A DNA stretch of 64,000 nt from an uncultured Bacillota bacterium (GCA_949287095.1 CASEFA010000004.1:1-64000); one strand, 5' to 3'; counted from the first letter of the stretch, positions 53,676-62,782 are shown. Notes: generated by a model not told the origin, from the letters alone. A program made the numbers and translations.

Positions 53676-56306
53676 ATGGACAAGTTTGTTTACTCGTTTA
53701 ATGAAGGCTCCAAGGATATGAGGAGTCTTCTGGGAGGCAAAGGCGCCAATCTTGCCGAAATGACAAAGATTGGACTTCCTGTACCTTTCGGATTTACCGT
53801 AACCACCGAGGCCTGCACCAAGTACTACGAAGAGGGCGGTCAGATTGCGGACAGCATTAAAGATGAAATTTATGAAAAGCTGGCAGAACTTGAAAACGTA
53901 ACGGGAAAGAAGTTCGGAGACCTTGAGAATCCGCTTCTCGTATCCGTTCGTTCCGGTGCAGTGTTCTCCATGCCGGGTATGATGGACACCATTCTCAACC
54001 TGGGACTTAACGACAACACTGTGGAAAGTCTGGCAAAGCTTACGGAAAACGACAGATTCGCATACGACAGCTATCGCAGATTCATCCAGATGTTCGGCGA
54101 CGTTGTTATGGAAATTCCTAAAACAGAGTTTGACAAAATATTTGACGGAGTAAAAGAAAAAGCCGGAGCAAAGTACGACGTAGAGCTTACTACTGACAAC
54201 CTTAAGGAAATCATCGTCGGATACAAGGCTCTCGTTAAGAAATTCATGGGAAGAGATTTCCCTCAGGAACCGGCAGAACAGCTTATGGAAGCTGTAAAAG
54301 CCGTATTCAGATCCTGGAACAACGACAGAGCTATTCTCTACAGAAAGCTGAACCACATTCCTGATTCCCTGGGAACCGCAGTTAACGTGCAGTCCATGGT
54401 ATTCGGAAACATGGGAGACACTTCCGGAACAGGAGTAGCGTTTACCAGAAGCCCGGTTAACGGTGAGAACCGCATCTTCGGCGAGTTCCTCGTAAACGCG
54501 CAGGGTGAAGACGTAGTTGCGGGTATCAGAACTCCTAAGCCTATAGCAGAGATGGAGGAATCCTTCCCTGAGGTATATAAGGACTTCACCAGAATCGCAG
54601 ACGTGCTGGAAAAGCACTACCACGACATGCAGGATATGGAGTTTACCGTAGAGAGAAATAAGCTCTACATGCTCCAGACCAGATCCGGAAAGCGTACCGC
54701 TGCCGCAGCCGTAAAGATTGCGGTAGATATGGTAGAAGAAGGACTTATCGACAGAGAAACGGCTGTAATGCGCGTTGACCCTGAGCAGATAGACCAGCTT
54801 CTGCATCCTAACTTTGACGAGGCGGCAGAGAAGGCTGCACAGTGCATAACCAAGGGACTTCCGGCTTCTCCGGGAGCTGCATGCGGAAGAATCTACTTCA
54901 CCGCAGCGGAGGCAGAAAAGGCTGTAGCGGACGGAAACAAGGCCGTGCTTGTAAGACAGGAGACTTCTCCTGAGGACCTTGCCGGTATGGTTGCGGCAGA
55001 AGGCATCATGACTGCAAGAGGCGGAATGACCTCCCATGCCGCAGTAGTGGCAAGAGGAATGGGCAAGTGCTGCGTTGCAGGCTGCTCCGAGGTTATAGTC
55101 GACGAAGAGAACAAGGTTATGAAGGTAGGCGACCTTACATTCGGCGAAGGCGACTACATCTCCCTGAACGGAACTACAGGAAGCGTATATGCAGGAATGA
55201 TAAAGACCGTTGACCCTGAATTCTCCGGAGATTTCGGAACCATTATGAGCTGGGCTGACGGAATCAGGACCATGAAGGTGAGAACCAATGCCGACAATCC
55301 TAGAGACGCGGCTCAGGCTGTTGCATTCGGTGCGGAAGGTATAGGACTTTGCCGTACTGAGCACATGTTCTTCGAGGAGGAGAGAATTCCTGCAATCAGA
55401 AGAATGATAGTTGCCGATAACGAAGAAGAAAGAAGAGCGGCTCTTGCGGATCTGCTCCCTTATCAGAAAGGCGACTTCAAGGGAATATACGAGGTTATGG
55501 AAGACAGACCTGTGACCATCAGACTTCTGGATCCGCCTCTCCATGAGTTCCTCCCTAAGACCGAAGAGGAGATAAAGCAGCTTTCCGATATTTCCGGAGT
55601 GTCTGTAGAGAAGATAAAGAAGACCGTTACGGAGCTTCACGAGTTCAACCCTATGCTGGGTCACAGAGGCTGCCGTCTTGCGGTAACATATCCTGAAATC
55701 GCAGAAATGCAGACCAGAGCCATCATGGAAGCAGCCATCGAAGTAAAGGCCGAGAAGGGCTTTGACATCGTACCTGAAATCATGATTCCGCTGGTAGGAA
55801 TGAAAGACGAGCTGAAGTACGTAAAGGAAACCGTAGTGTCTACAGCTGAGGCCTGCAAGAAGGAAAAGAATTCCGACATCAAGTACATGGTAGGAACCAT
55901 GGTAGAGATTCCGAGAGCAGCCCTCACTGCGGACGAGATTGCAGAGGAAGCTGAATTCTTCTCATTCGGAACCAACGACCTTACCCAGATGACCTTCGGA
56001 TTCTCCAGAGACGATACCGGTAAGCTGATAAAGGAATACATGGACAAGGGTATTCTGAAGGACGACATATTCCAGTCCATCGACCAGACCGGCGTAGGCA
56101 AGCTGGTTAAGATGGCCGCCGACCTGGGACGCTCCACGAGACCTAATATCAAGCTGGGAATCTGCGGAGAACACGGAGGAGATCCTCGAAGCATCGACTT
56201 CTGCCAGAGAGTTGGACTCAACTACGTATCGTGCTCACCGTTCAGAGTACCTGTAGCGAGAATTGCGGCCGCGCACGCAGCCATCAGTGCAAAAGAAGCA
56301 AAATAA
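53676..56306 (+). CDS. ppdK: Pyruvate, phosphate dikinase
   Basis: This 876-residue enzyme interconverts pyruvate, ATP and phosphate with PEP, AMP and PPi; in anaerobes it often runs as the glycolytic or gluconeogenic pyruvate/PEP step. Features are the N-terminal ATP-binding domain (MRSLLGGKGANLAEMTKIG), the phosphohistidine in GGMTSHAAVVARGMGK (about residue 454-469), and the C-terminal PEP domain with KLGICGEHGG. ATG 53676 follows AAGGAGAG. It lies 71 bases after glyQS, separated by a hairpin. Confidence 0.97.
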   Translation: MDKFVYSFNEGSKDMRSLLGGKGANLAEMTKIGLPVPFGFTVTTEACTKYYEEGGQIADSIKDEIYEKLAELENVTGKKFGDLENPLLVSVRSGAVFSMPGMMDTILNLGLNDNTVESLAKLTENDRFAYDSYRRFIQMFGDVVMEIPKTEFDKIFDGVKEKAGAKYDVELTTDNLKEIIVGYKALVKKFMGRDFPQEPAEQLMEAVKAVFRSWNNDRAILYRKLNHIPDSLGTAVNVQSMVFGNMGDTSGTGVAFTRSPVNGENRIFGEFLVNAQGEDVVAGIRTPKPIAEMEESFPEVYKDFTRIADVLEKHYHDMQDMEFTVERNKLYMLQTRSGKRTAAAAVKIAVDMVEEGLIDRETAVMRVDPEQIDQLLHPNFDEAAEKAAQCITKGLPASPGAACGRIYFTAAEAEKAVADGNKAVLVRQETSPEDLAGMVAAEGIMTARGGMTSHAAVVARGMGKCCVAGCSEVIVDEENKVMKVGDLTFGEGDYISLNGTTGSVYAGMIKTVDPEFSGDFGTIMSWADGIRTMKVRTNADNPRDAAQAVAFGAEGIGLCRTEHMFFEEERIPAIRRMIVADNEEERRAALADLLPYQKGDFKGIYEVMEDRPVTIRLLDPPLHEFLPKTEEEIKQLSDISGVSVEKIKKTVTELHEFNPMLGHRGCRLAVTYPEIAEMQTRAIMEAAIEVKAEKGFDIVPEIMIPLVGMKDELKYVKETVVSTAEACKKEKNSDIKYMVGTMVEIPRAALTADEIAEEAEFFSFGTNDLTQMTFGFSRDDTGKLIKEYMDKGILKDDIFQSIDQTGVGKLVKMAADLGRSTRPNIKLGICGEHGGDPRSIDFCQRVGLNYVSCSPFRVPVARIAAAHAAISAKEAK

Positions 56307-56591
56307 AATCAGGCGACACCCGGGAGTTTGCGACTGACTTTTCGGCGCAGCCCGGCTGAAACTGAATAGGATTTAAACCGAAGGGACATGACGGCATCGC
56401 AAGGGCCTGATGTCCCTTGGTTTTACCTTGAACTTTGAAAACCCCGGGGAAAGAGTAAAGGCAGAGAATTTGACCTGTCTGTGGAGATATGGGCATAAGG
56501 TCAAACCAGCGAATCATAAGCTGTAAACCAAGGCTCCAGGCGCTTAATAAAAGCTGTGCATAACGCGCATGGACAGGAAATAAAAAATCTC
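56307..56591 (+). other. Intergenic region between ppdK and acpP
   Basis: No gene is seen. It contains the terminator at 56375-56424 and a second, perfect 7-bp stem TTTGACC/GGTCAAA (56469-56505) with a long loop. This could be a small RNA or simply a spacer. Confidence 0.4.
56375..56424 (+). terminator. Terminator of ppdK
   Basis: AAACC-AAGGGACAT (one bulged G) pairs with ATGTCCCTTGGTTT across a 20-base loop and ends in a T-run. Confidence 0.75.
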
Positions 56592-56620
56592 TTGCAATAA
56601 CAAAGCCCCTTGACTATAAT
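56592..56620 (+). promoter_or_regulatory. Promoter of acpP
   Basis: TTGCAA (56592-56597) and a perfect TATAAT (56615-56620) are spaced by 17 bases, 76 bases before the acpP start. Confidence 0.6.
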
Positions 56621-56695
56621 AAAGAATGTAATTATTAAGGCCTGTGCTTATGACGACGGCCTGGCTGGAAGATTTACATTGTGGAGGTTTTGAAA

Positions 56696-56929
56696 ATGAC
56701 TACTTTTGAAAAAATAAGAGAGATAATCATGGAGCAGCTTTCTGTAGATGAGTCCATGGTTACCATAGACACTAATCTCATGAAGGATCTGGAGGCAGAC
56801 TCCCTCGATGCTGTAGAGATTATCATGGCTATTGAAGAGGAGTTCGGAATTGAAATTCCTGATGAAGAGGCAGAGAAATTCCAGACTGTAAACGACCTCA
56901 TTAAGTATGTAGACGCGCACGTTGAATAA
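56696..56929 (+). CDS. acpP: Acyl carrier protein
   Basis: This 77-residue, strongly acidic protein carries the phosphopantetheine Ser36 in [12 protein letters not shown]. It shuttles acyl chains in fatty-acid synthesis. ATG 56696 is set by GGAGG eight bases upstream; a GTG at 56681 is inside that region. No other fatty-acid gene adjoins, so this may be a separate paralog. A terminator follows at 56958. Confidence 0.95.
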   Translation: MTTFEKIREIIMEQLSVDESMVTIDTNLMKDLEADSLDAVEIIMAIEEEFGIEIPDEEAEKFQTVNDLIKYVDAHVE

Positions 56930-56957
56930 CGGACGAGCCGCGGCTCAGATGACTTGT

Positions 56958-56987
56958 AAACCCGTCAGCTTCGTCTGGCGGGTTTTT
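56958..56987 (+). terminator. Terminator of acpP
   Basis: AAACCCGTCAG pairs with CTGGCGGGTTT (one G-U) with a 6-base loop and ends in TTTTT. Confidence 0.8.
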
Positions 56988-57034
56988 GTGAATACAGAAA
57001 ACCTTTAATTCAGAAAGGACAGGATCGGACTACT

Positions 57035-57703
57035 ATGAAGAAAAATGCGAAAATCTCTAATGCTGTAATAAAGAGACTTCCGAGATACCGCCGCTACCTA
57101 TACGAGCTGAGGAAAAAGGGGGTAGAAAAGATCTCATCCAAAGAGTTCAGCAATCTCATAGGCTATACCGCGTCACAGATAAGACAGGATCTGAACAACT
57201 TCGGCGGATTCGGCCAGCAGGGGTACGGATACAGCGTAGAGGGGCTTTACGACGAGATAAGCGCCATACTGGGACTGGACAGGGAATACAGAATGGTAAT
57301 ACTTGGCGCTGGAAATCTGGGACAGGCCATAATCAAGTACACCAAGGTTCACAAGACCGGATTCAAGGTTTGTGCAGCCTTTGAGGTAAAGCCGTCTCTC
57401 ATAGGAAAGGAAATAGACGGACTTAAGATATACGACTACGAGGATATCGTGGAGTATGTGGAGAACGAGAATATAGACATAGGAATAATCTGCGTGGACG
57501 AGAAAAACGCCCAGGAGGTAGCGGATAAGCTTTCCTTTGCGGGAGTCAAGGGAATCTGGAACTTTGCGCCTACGGACATCGAAGTTCCGCCTCATGTGGC
57601 CATTGAGAACGTTCATCTTTCCGACAGTCTCCATGCTCTGGCATATCACATGAACGACATACATAAGAGAACGGCACATACCGGCGAAAGCGAGAAACAG
57701 TAA
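57035..57703 (+). CDS. rex: Redox-sensing transcriptional repressor Rex
   Basis: This 222-residue repressor senses NADH/NAD+. It has an N-terminal winged helix with YTASQIRQDLNNFGGFGQQG (about residues 48-67) and a Rossmann fold with VILGAGNLGQAI (about 88-99). High NADH releases it from TTGTnAA-N4-TTnACAA-type sites. AGGAC precedes ATG 57035. A candidate operator in this window is at 34227. Confidence 0.95.
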   Translation: MKKNAKISNAVIKRLPRYRRYLYELRKKGVEKISSKEFSNLIGYTASQIRQDLNNFGGFGQQGYGYSVEGLYDEISAILGLDREYRMVILGAGNLGQAIIKYTKVHKTGFKVCAAFEVKPSLIGKEIDGLKIYDYEDIVEYVENENIDIGIICVDEKNAQEVADKLSFAGVKGIWNFAPTDIEVPPHVAIENVHLSDSLHALAYHMNDIHKRTAHTGESEKQ

Positions 57704-57711
57704 AATAAAAC

Positions 57712-57749
57712 GAGGCTGACCCGAACGGGCGCAGCCTCATCTCATTTTT
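57712..57749. terminator. Bidirectional terminator between rex and ferredoxin
   Basis: GAGGCTG and CAGCCTC pair across an internal loop with a T-run to the right; it serves both convergent genes. Confidence 0.7.
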
Positions 57750-57766
57750 CTTATTGACGGATTATA

Positions 57767-57937
57767 TTAGCCCTCAACAGGTGCGTCAACAGGGCATGTT
57801 CCTGCGCAAGCTCCGCAGTCGATGCACTTGTCAGCGTCGATTACGTACTGACCATCACCTTCGGAGATAGCCTCTACAGGACATTCAGCAGCGCATGCGC
57901 CACAGCTAATGCAAGCATCAGTAATTTTGTAAGCCAT
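57767..57937 (-). CDS. 2[4Fe-4S] ferredoxin
   Basis: This 56-residue protein has two CxxCxxCxxxCP clusters: [12 protein letters not shown] (9-20) and [12 protein letters not shown] (38-49), the clostridial bacterioferredoxin pattern. It carries low-potential electrons for pyruvate oxidation, hydrogenase or other ferredoxin enzymes. AAAGGAGG lies a few bases before ATG 57937. Its small size means it is easily missed by length-limited gene searches. The start faces away from the P-loop gene at 58009. Confidence 0.95.
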   Translation of the reverse strand: MAYKITDACISCGACAAECPVEAISEGDGQYVIDADKCIDCGACAGTCPVDAPVEG

Positions 57938-58008
57938 TGTTGTTTCCTCCTTTTAGCCGAGTCATTAAATTCGTTATTATTATAACAGAAGGGCAGAAAT
58001 AAGTAAAG

Positions 58009-58818
58009 ATGAAAGTTTACTCACTGACGGGCAAAAGCGGCACGGGGAAGTCATTCCAGGCCATCAGCCTTTGCAGCGAAAAGGGAATAGAAAGTATAAT
58101 AGACGACGGACTTTTCATTTACCATGACCGCGTTGAGGCGGGAATTTCCGCGAAGCGTCAGAAAACCATGGTCGGAGCCATAAAGACGGCTCTGTTCACC
58201 GACGATGAACATGCGGAAAGCGTAAAGAGAAGAATACGGAAGCTTAATCCGGATACACTGCTCATCATAGGAACATCCGACCGGATGACGGATAAAATAA
58301 GCGCCCGTCTGGAACTTCCGCCGGTGTCCGAGCGTATATACATCGAAGATATTACCACAGAAGAGGAAAGAAATCTGGCAGACAGGCAGCGTCACGGCCA
58401 GGGAAAGCACGTAATACCCGTTCCGACCCTGCAGCTAAAGCGTGACTTTGCCGGGTATTTTCTCGACCCGATGCGTATATTCAAGGAAAGAAGCGTTACG
58501 GGAAAAAGCGGAACGGGGGAGAAAACCGTTGTTCGTCCCACCTTCAGCTATATGGGAGAGTTTTTTATATCGGATACGGTGCTTACGGATATAGCCGTGT
58601 GCGTCGGGGAGGAGACAAAGGGCGTAACGGACGTAATCAATGTTTATGAGAACACGGCGCCCGATAACCTTATGCTGAAAGTCTCAATATCCATAGACAG
58701 AATGTGCCGAATATGGGATGTTGCGGAAGAATTTCAGCGGAAGCTGACAGAAGTAATAGAGACCATGACCGCTTTCAATGTGGTCAGGCTGGACGTAGAA
58801 ATAAAAGCCGTAGTTTAG
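58009..58818 (+). CDS. P-loop NTPase fused to an Asp23/Gls24-like domain
   Basis: This 269-residue protein has Walker A GKSGTGKS (8-15), a P-loop fold with a Walker B-like DTLLIIGTS (82-90), and a C-terminal domain (about 180-269) whose pattern VLTDIAVCVGEETKGVTDVI resembles Asp23/Gls24 (DUF322) envelope-stress proteins. A second motif, VTGKSGTGEK (163-172), repeats the Walker A but with Glu in place of the essential Lys. Asp23-type domains bind or coat membrane regions, so an NTP-controlled membrane role is possible (inference). The ribosome site is weak. ogg follows. Confidence 0.65.
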   Translation: MKVYSLTGKSGTGKSFQAISLCSEKGIESIIDDGLFIYHDRVEAGISAKRQKTMVGAIKTALFTDDEHAESVKRRIRKLNPDTLLIIGTSDRMTDKISARLELPPVSERIYIEDITTEEERNLADRQRHGQGKHVIPVPTLQLKRDFAGYFLDPMRIFKERSVTGKSGTGEKTVVRPTFSYMGEFFISDTVLTDIAVCVGEETKGVTDVINVYENTAPDNLMLKVSISIDRMCRIWDVAEEFQRKLTEVIETMTAFNVVRLDVEIKAVV

Positions 58819-58826
58819 AGGAGAAT

Positions 58827-59675
58827 ATGAACGAGTATATCATCGAAAATGTAAGGGACTTTAATCCGGAACACATATTTGACTGCGGACAGTGCTTCAG
58901 GTGGAACCGGCAGCCGGACGGAGCGTATACGGGTACGGCAAAGGGAAAGACGGTTACCGTAAGACTTGACTCCGGGGAAGGCGGCAGAATTGATGAGGGC
59001 AGACTTATCATAGAAAATACCACGGAAGAGGATTATGAAAAAATATGGCGCAGTTACTTCGACATGGACAGGGATTACGGTCTGATTAAGGAAGAGCTGT
59101 CGAGAGAAGATCCTGTAATGAAGGAGGCTGTGAAAAGGGGAAGCGGAATAAGGATACTGAAGCAGGACTTGTGGGAGACCATAGTTTCCTTCATAATTTC
59201 ACAGAATAACAATATTCCAAGGATAAAGGGGTGCATTGAGAAGCTTGCAGCTCTGGCAGGAGAAAGGCTTGAAGATTACAGAGGCGAAGCGGTTTACGGA
59301 CTTCCTTCGGTGGAGAAACTCGCTTCCATGGAGGCTGAAGATCTCGCTCCCGTGCGTCTCGGCTACAGGGCGCCGTACCTTATAAAGACCGCAAGGATGG
59401 TGAATGAAAGAGGGCTTCCGGAAAGTTATGAGCAGATCGCGGCTCTCTGCGGCGTAGGGCCGAAGGTTGCCAACTGTATAAGTCTTTTCGGGCTGCATAA
59501 TCTGTCCAGCTTTCCTGTAGATGTATGGGTAAGACGGGTCATGAGTGAAATGTACGGCTTCGATGAAAAGGATGTAAAGGGGATGGCGAAATTTGCGGAC
59601 GAAAGGTTCGGAGACCTGGGCGGAATAGCTCAGCAGTACCTTTTTTATTATATCCGTTTGACAAAAGGAGAGTAA
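58827..59675 (+). CDS. ogg: 8-oxoguanine DNA glycosylase, OGG family
   Basis: This 282-residue DNA glycosylase/lyase removes 8-oxoguanine from DNA. It has an N-terminal beta domain (FDCGQCFRWNRQPDG), an HhH motif with the catalytic Lys in LCGVGPKVANC and the Asp in PVDVWVRRVM. ATG 58827 follows GAGGAG and lies 8 bases after the P-loop/Asp23 gene stop. The D-aminoacylase gene follows by five bases. Confidence 0.93.
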   Translation: MNEYIIENVRDFNPEHIFDCGQCFRWNRQPDGAYTGTAKGKTVTVRLDSGEGGRIDEGRLIIENTTEEDYEKIWRSYFDMDRDYGLIKEELSREDPVMKEAVKRGSGIRILKQDLWETIVSFIISQNNNIPRIKGCIEKLAALAGERLEDYRGEAVYGLPSVEKLASMEAEDLAPVRLGYRAPYLIKTARMVNERGLPESYEQIAALCGVGPKVANCISLFGLHNLSSFPVDVWVRRVMSEMYGFDEKDVKGMAKFADERFGDLGGIAQQYLFYYIRLTKGE

Positions 59676-59680
59676 AGGCC

Positions 59681-61264
59681 ATGAAGTACGATCTGCTTTT
59701 GAAAAACTGCCGGCTCATAGACGGCACAGGAAGCCCGTGGAGAAGGGCTGACGTAGGGGTTAAGGACGGTAAAATCGCATTTGTCGGAAAGGAATGTGCA
59801 GACTCAGAAACTGAAGAGACCGTAGATTGCGGGGATTTTTACCTGGCGCCGGGTTTCATCGACATTCATTCACACAGCGACACCACCATATTCGATTATC
59901 CGGCTGCTGAGAGCAGGATTCTCCAGGGTGTAACTACGGAGCTTGGAGGCGACTGCGGTATTTCGGCGGCTCCGGTAAGTCGGGATCCGGAGAAGAAAAA
60001 GCTTCTCGCAGATTATGTAGGTGATCTGACATATGACTGGAACTCTATGGGAGAGTTTCTGGACGCCGTTGAGAAAGTAAAACCGTCCGTTAATTTTGCG
60101 TCGGCTGCGGGCCATGGAACTCTCAGAATAGCGGCCATGGGATTCGACGACAGGAAGCCTTCGGAGGACGAGATGAAGACAATGAAAGAACTTCTGTCCG
60201 AATCTCTTGAGGACGGGGCGTTCTGCCTTTCCAGCGGTCTCATATATCCTCCGGGAGTTTTTTCGGCCACCGATGAAATGGCTGAACTCTGCACCGTTTT
60301 AAACGATTACGGAGCATTTTACGAGACTCACATGAGAAGTGAGAGCGGCGAGGTGGAAGAGGCGGTTGCCGAAGCGATAGAAGTGGCGGAAAGAGCTGGT
60401 GTGCCGCTTCAGATATGTCACCACAAAATCCTCAGAGAGGAGAACTGGGGAAAGAGCGGGGCGACAACGGAAATGATTGAAAAGGCCAGAGAAAGAGGAC
60501 TGGACGTACAGTGCGACCAGTATCCGTACTGCGCTTCCGCAACGTCTCTGGATTCCAATGCGCCCGACTGGGCATTTGAGGGAGGAGTCGACGCACTCCT
60601 TGGAAGGCTGAAAGATCCGGAAACGAGAAAACGGATAAATGAAGAAGTTGAGAAAAGTCACAGAGGCAGATGGGATAAAATTGTCATTTCAAGCACGGCA
60701 AGCGAAAAGTTCGGATGGACGGTGGGAAAGAGTATAGCAGAAATTGCAGAGACCAGAGGAGTAAGCTGTGCGGATGCATGCTTTGATATAGTAGTGGATT
60801 CAGGCGACAGAACCGGAGAGATAAACTACGGAATCTGTGAAGAAGAGGTTGAGTTCATAATGAAAAAGCCTTATGTCATGACAGGCTCCGACGGACAGGC
60901 AATCAGTCTGAACTATAACGGCATGCCTCATCCGAGAAACTATGGAACATTTCCGAGGGTAATTGCTCACTATGCAAGAGACAGAAAGCTGTTTACTGTA
61001 GAAGAGGCCGTGAGAAAAATGACGGCAATGCCTGCAGCGAGAATGGGACTGTCTGACAGAGGTCTGGTTAAGGAAGGATTTATGGCCGATCTGGTTCTCT
61101 TTGATCTTGACAGCCTTGAGGATACCCCGACCTATGACAGACCGATGACTGCGTGCAGAGGAATAAAGAAGGTGTACGTGAACGGAGTTCTGACGGCGGA
61201 GGAAGGCGCGCATACCGGCGCAAGAGCGGGTATGGTTCTGAGAAGAGGCCGAAAAACGAAATAG
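59681..61264 (+). CDS. N-acyl-D-amino-acid deacylase (D-aminoacylase) family amidohydrolase
   Basis: This 527-residue amidohydrolase has the metal motif DIHSHSD, the family segment GGDCGISAAPV, and the HHK region QICHHKILREENWG with carboxylated/ligand-type residues. It hydrolyses N-acyl-D-amino acids to D-amino acids, or acts on D-dipeptide-like substrates. Length is slightly longer than average. AAAGGAG precedes ATG 59681. It fits with the class C serine hydrolase and M20 enzymes as a peptide/D-amino-acid scavenger. Confidence 0.85.
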   Translation: MKYDLLLKNCRLIDGTGSPWRRADVGVKDGKIAFVGKECADSETEETVDCGDFYLAPGFIDIHSHSDTTIFDYPAAESRILQGVTTELGGDCGISAAPVSRDPEKKKLLADYVGDLTYDWNSMGEFLDAVEKVKPSVNFASAAGHGTLRIAAMGFDDRKPSEDEMKTMKELLSESLEDGAFCLSSGLIYPPGVFSATDEMAELCTVLNDYGAFYETHMRSESGEVEEAVAEAIEVAERAGVPLQICHHKILREENWGKSGATTEMIEKARERGLDVQCDQYPYCASATSLDSNAPDWAFEGGVDALLGRLKDPETRKRINEEVEKSHRGRWDKIVISSTASEKFGWTVGKSIAEIAETRGVSCADACFDIVVDSGDRTGEINYGICEEEVEFIMKKPYVMTGSDGQAISLNYNGMPHPRNYGTFPRVIAHYARDRKLFTVEEAVRKMTAMPAARMGLSDRGLVKEGFMADLVLFDLDSLEDTPTYDRPMTACRGIKKVYVNGVLTAEEGAHTGARAGMVLRRGRKTK

Positions 61265-61288
61265 AATCGGGACGGATATGCATAGTCA

Positions 61289-61330
61289 TCGAGGACGAAG
61301 TTTCTCCAAAAAAACAAACTTCGTCTTCGA
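61289..61330 (+). terminator. Long hairpin after the D-aminoacylase gene
   Basis: TCGAGGACGAAGTTT pairs with AAACTTCGTCTTCGA (one G-U), a 15-bp stem with a 12-base loop. A T-run is weak, so it is a probable terminator or mRNA end. Confidence 0.55.
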
Positions 61331-61424
61331 TTTCGTCTTGACAACCAAATTCATTTATGATAGATTAATAGAGCTGAGTTACTGTTAAGGTTTCGTTAAG
61401 AGCTGGAAAAAATTAATGAAAACC

Positions 61425-61453
61425 TTGACACAGCTGAGTAGATATGGTAAACT
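61425..61453 (+). promoter_or_regulatory. Promoter of the tRNA array
   Basis: A perfect TTGACA (61425-61430) and TAAACT (61448-61453) with a 17-base spacer end 35 bases before the first tRNA. Confidence 0.75.
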
Positions 61454-61488
61454 GTCATAGCGTGTCAACGTGATACGATGGACGATGC

Positions 61489-61564
61489 GGGCGTTTAGCT
61501 CAGCTGGGAGAGCATCTGCCTTACAAGCAGAGGGTCATAGGTTCGAGCCCTATAACGCCCACCA
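61489..61564 (+). tRNA. tRNA-Val (TAC)
   Basis: The cloverleaf is complete, with acceptor GGGCGTT/AACGCCC, anticodon TAC at 61522-61524 and encoded CCA. It is the first gene of a 15-tRNA array. Confidence 0.96.
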
Positions 61565-61576
61565 TTATTCAGTCGC

Positions 61577-61653
61577 GGCCTGGTAGTTCAGTTGGTTAGA
61601 ATGCCAGCCTGTCACGCTGGAGGTCGACGGTTCGAGCCCGTTCCAGGTCGCCA
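61577..61653 (+). tRNA. tRNA-Asp (GTC)
   Basis: Acceptor GGCCTGG/CCAGGTC with discriminator G and encoded CCA; anticodon GTC at 61611-61613. Confidence 0.96.
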
Positions 61654-61671
61654 ATTATATTAAAAGCGCAT

Positions 61672-61746
61672 GCTGGCGTGGCTCAACGGTAGAGCAGCTG
61701 ATTTGTAATCAGCAGGTTGGGGGTTCGATTCCCTCCGCCAGCTCCA
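61672..61746 (+). tRNA. tRNA-Thr (TGT)
   Basis: Acceptor GCTGGCG/CGCCAGC, T discriminator and encoded CCA; anticodon TGT at 61704-61706. The 76-base spacer after it is the longest in the array and contains a small CCTG...CAGG hairpin. Confidence 0.96.
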
Positions 61747-61822
61747 GTAAATAAAAATATCGCCTGCCGGTGCGTACCCGGCGTCAGGTAAAATAACAGG
61801 ACTAGATTTGGAAAAACTATTT

Positions 61823-61907
61823 CGAGGGATTCCCGAGTGGCCAAAGGGGGCGGACTGTAAATCCGTTAGCTGAGCTTTCGATGGTTCGAATCCATCTCCC
61901 TCGACCA
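61823..61907 (+). tRNA. tRNA-Tyr (GTA)
   Basis: Acceptor CGAGGGA/TCCCTCG with A and encoded CCA, a long variable arm, and anticodon GTA at 61857-61859. The first base is C rather than the usual G. Confidence 0.94.
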
Positions 61908-61923
61908 ATTTTCTAAATCATGT

Positions 61924-61998
61924 GCGGAAGTGGCTCAGGGGTAGAGCATCGCCTTGCCAAGGCGAGGGTCGCGAGTTCGAATCTCGTCTTCCGCTCCA
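61924..61998 (+). tRNA. tRNA-Gly (GCC)
   Basis: Acceptor GCGGAAG/CTTCCGC, T discriminator and encoded CCA; anticodon GCC at 61956-61958. Confidence 0.96.
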
Positions 61999-62003
61999 AT
62001 TAT

Positions 62004-62077
<74 letters not shown>

Positions 62078-62095
62078 TTTTTTCAAATTTAGTGT

Positions 62096-62172
62096 GGGCT
62101 CATAGCTCAGCTGGATAGAGCAACGGCCTTCTAAGCCGTGTGTCCGGGGTTCGAATCCCTGTGGGCTCACCA
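62096..62172 (+). tRNA. tRNA-Arg (TCT)
   Basis: Acceptor GGGCTCA/TGGGCTC with two G-U pairs, A and encoded CCA; anticodon TCT at 62130-62132, reading AGA, which is the preferred Arg codon in many genes here. Confidence 0.94.
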
Positions 62173-62189
62173 ATTTTACTTGATGACAT

Positions 62190-62264
62190 TGGGGTATCGC
62201 CAAGTGGTAAGGCAACGGACTTTGACTCCGTCATTCGTAGGTTCGAGTCCTGCTACCCCAGCCA
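62190..62264 (+). tRNA. tRNA-Gln (TTG)
   Basis: Acceptor TGGGGTA/TACCCCA, G discriminator and encoded CCA; anticodon TTG at 62222-62224. Confidence 0.96.
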
Positions 62265-62276
62265 GAGGAGTTATTT

Positions 62277-62352
62277 GACCCATTAGCTCAGTCGGCAGAG
62301 CACTTGACTTTTAATCAAGGTGTCCGGAGTTCGAATCTCCGATGGGTCACCA
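62277..62352 (+). tRNA. tRNA-Lys (TTT)
   Basis: Acceptor GACCCAT/ATGGGTC, A and encoded CCA; anticodon TTT at 62310-62312. Confidence 0.96.
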
Positions 62353-62373
62353 TTTGTTACTAACAACCATCGG

Positions 62374-62463
<90 letters not shown>

Positions 62464-62497
62464 GATACTCTCACTCATATCGCATACCGCAAGCCTT

Positions 62498-62593
<96 letters not shown>

Positions 62594-62599
62594 TTATCT

Positions 62600-62675
62600 A
62601 GGGGTATAGCTCAGTTGGTAGAGCAGTGGTCTCCAAAACCACGTGCCGTGGGTTCGAATCCTACTGCCCCTGCCA
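62600..62675 (+). tRNA. tRNA-Trp (CCA)
   Basis: Acceptor AGGGGTA/TGCCCCT, G and encoded CCA; anticodon CCA at 62633-62635. Confidence 0.95.
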
Positions 62676-62693
62676 ATTTCTAAAAAATAATAT

Positions 62694-62770
62694 CGGGGTG
62701 TAGCGCAGTTTGGTAGCGCAACTGGTTTGGGACCAGTGGGCCGCGGGTTCAAATCCTGCCACCCCGACCA
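62694..62770 (+). tRNA. tRNA-Pro (TGG)
   Basis: Acceptor CGGGGTG/CACCCCG, A and encoded CCA; anticodon TGG at 62728-62730. Confidence 0.96.
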
Positions 62771-62782
62771 TTTGTGTAATAG

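Noticed and set aside
53670-55664. Minus-strand open frame (664 codons) opposite ppdK
   Set aside because: Low-complexity His/Ser/Leu-rich translation with no family match, fully inside a conserved gene.
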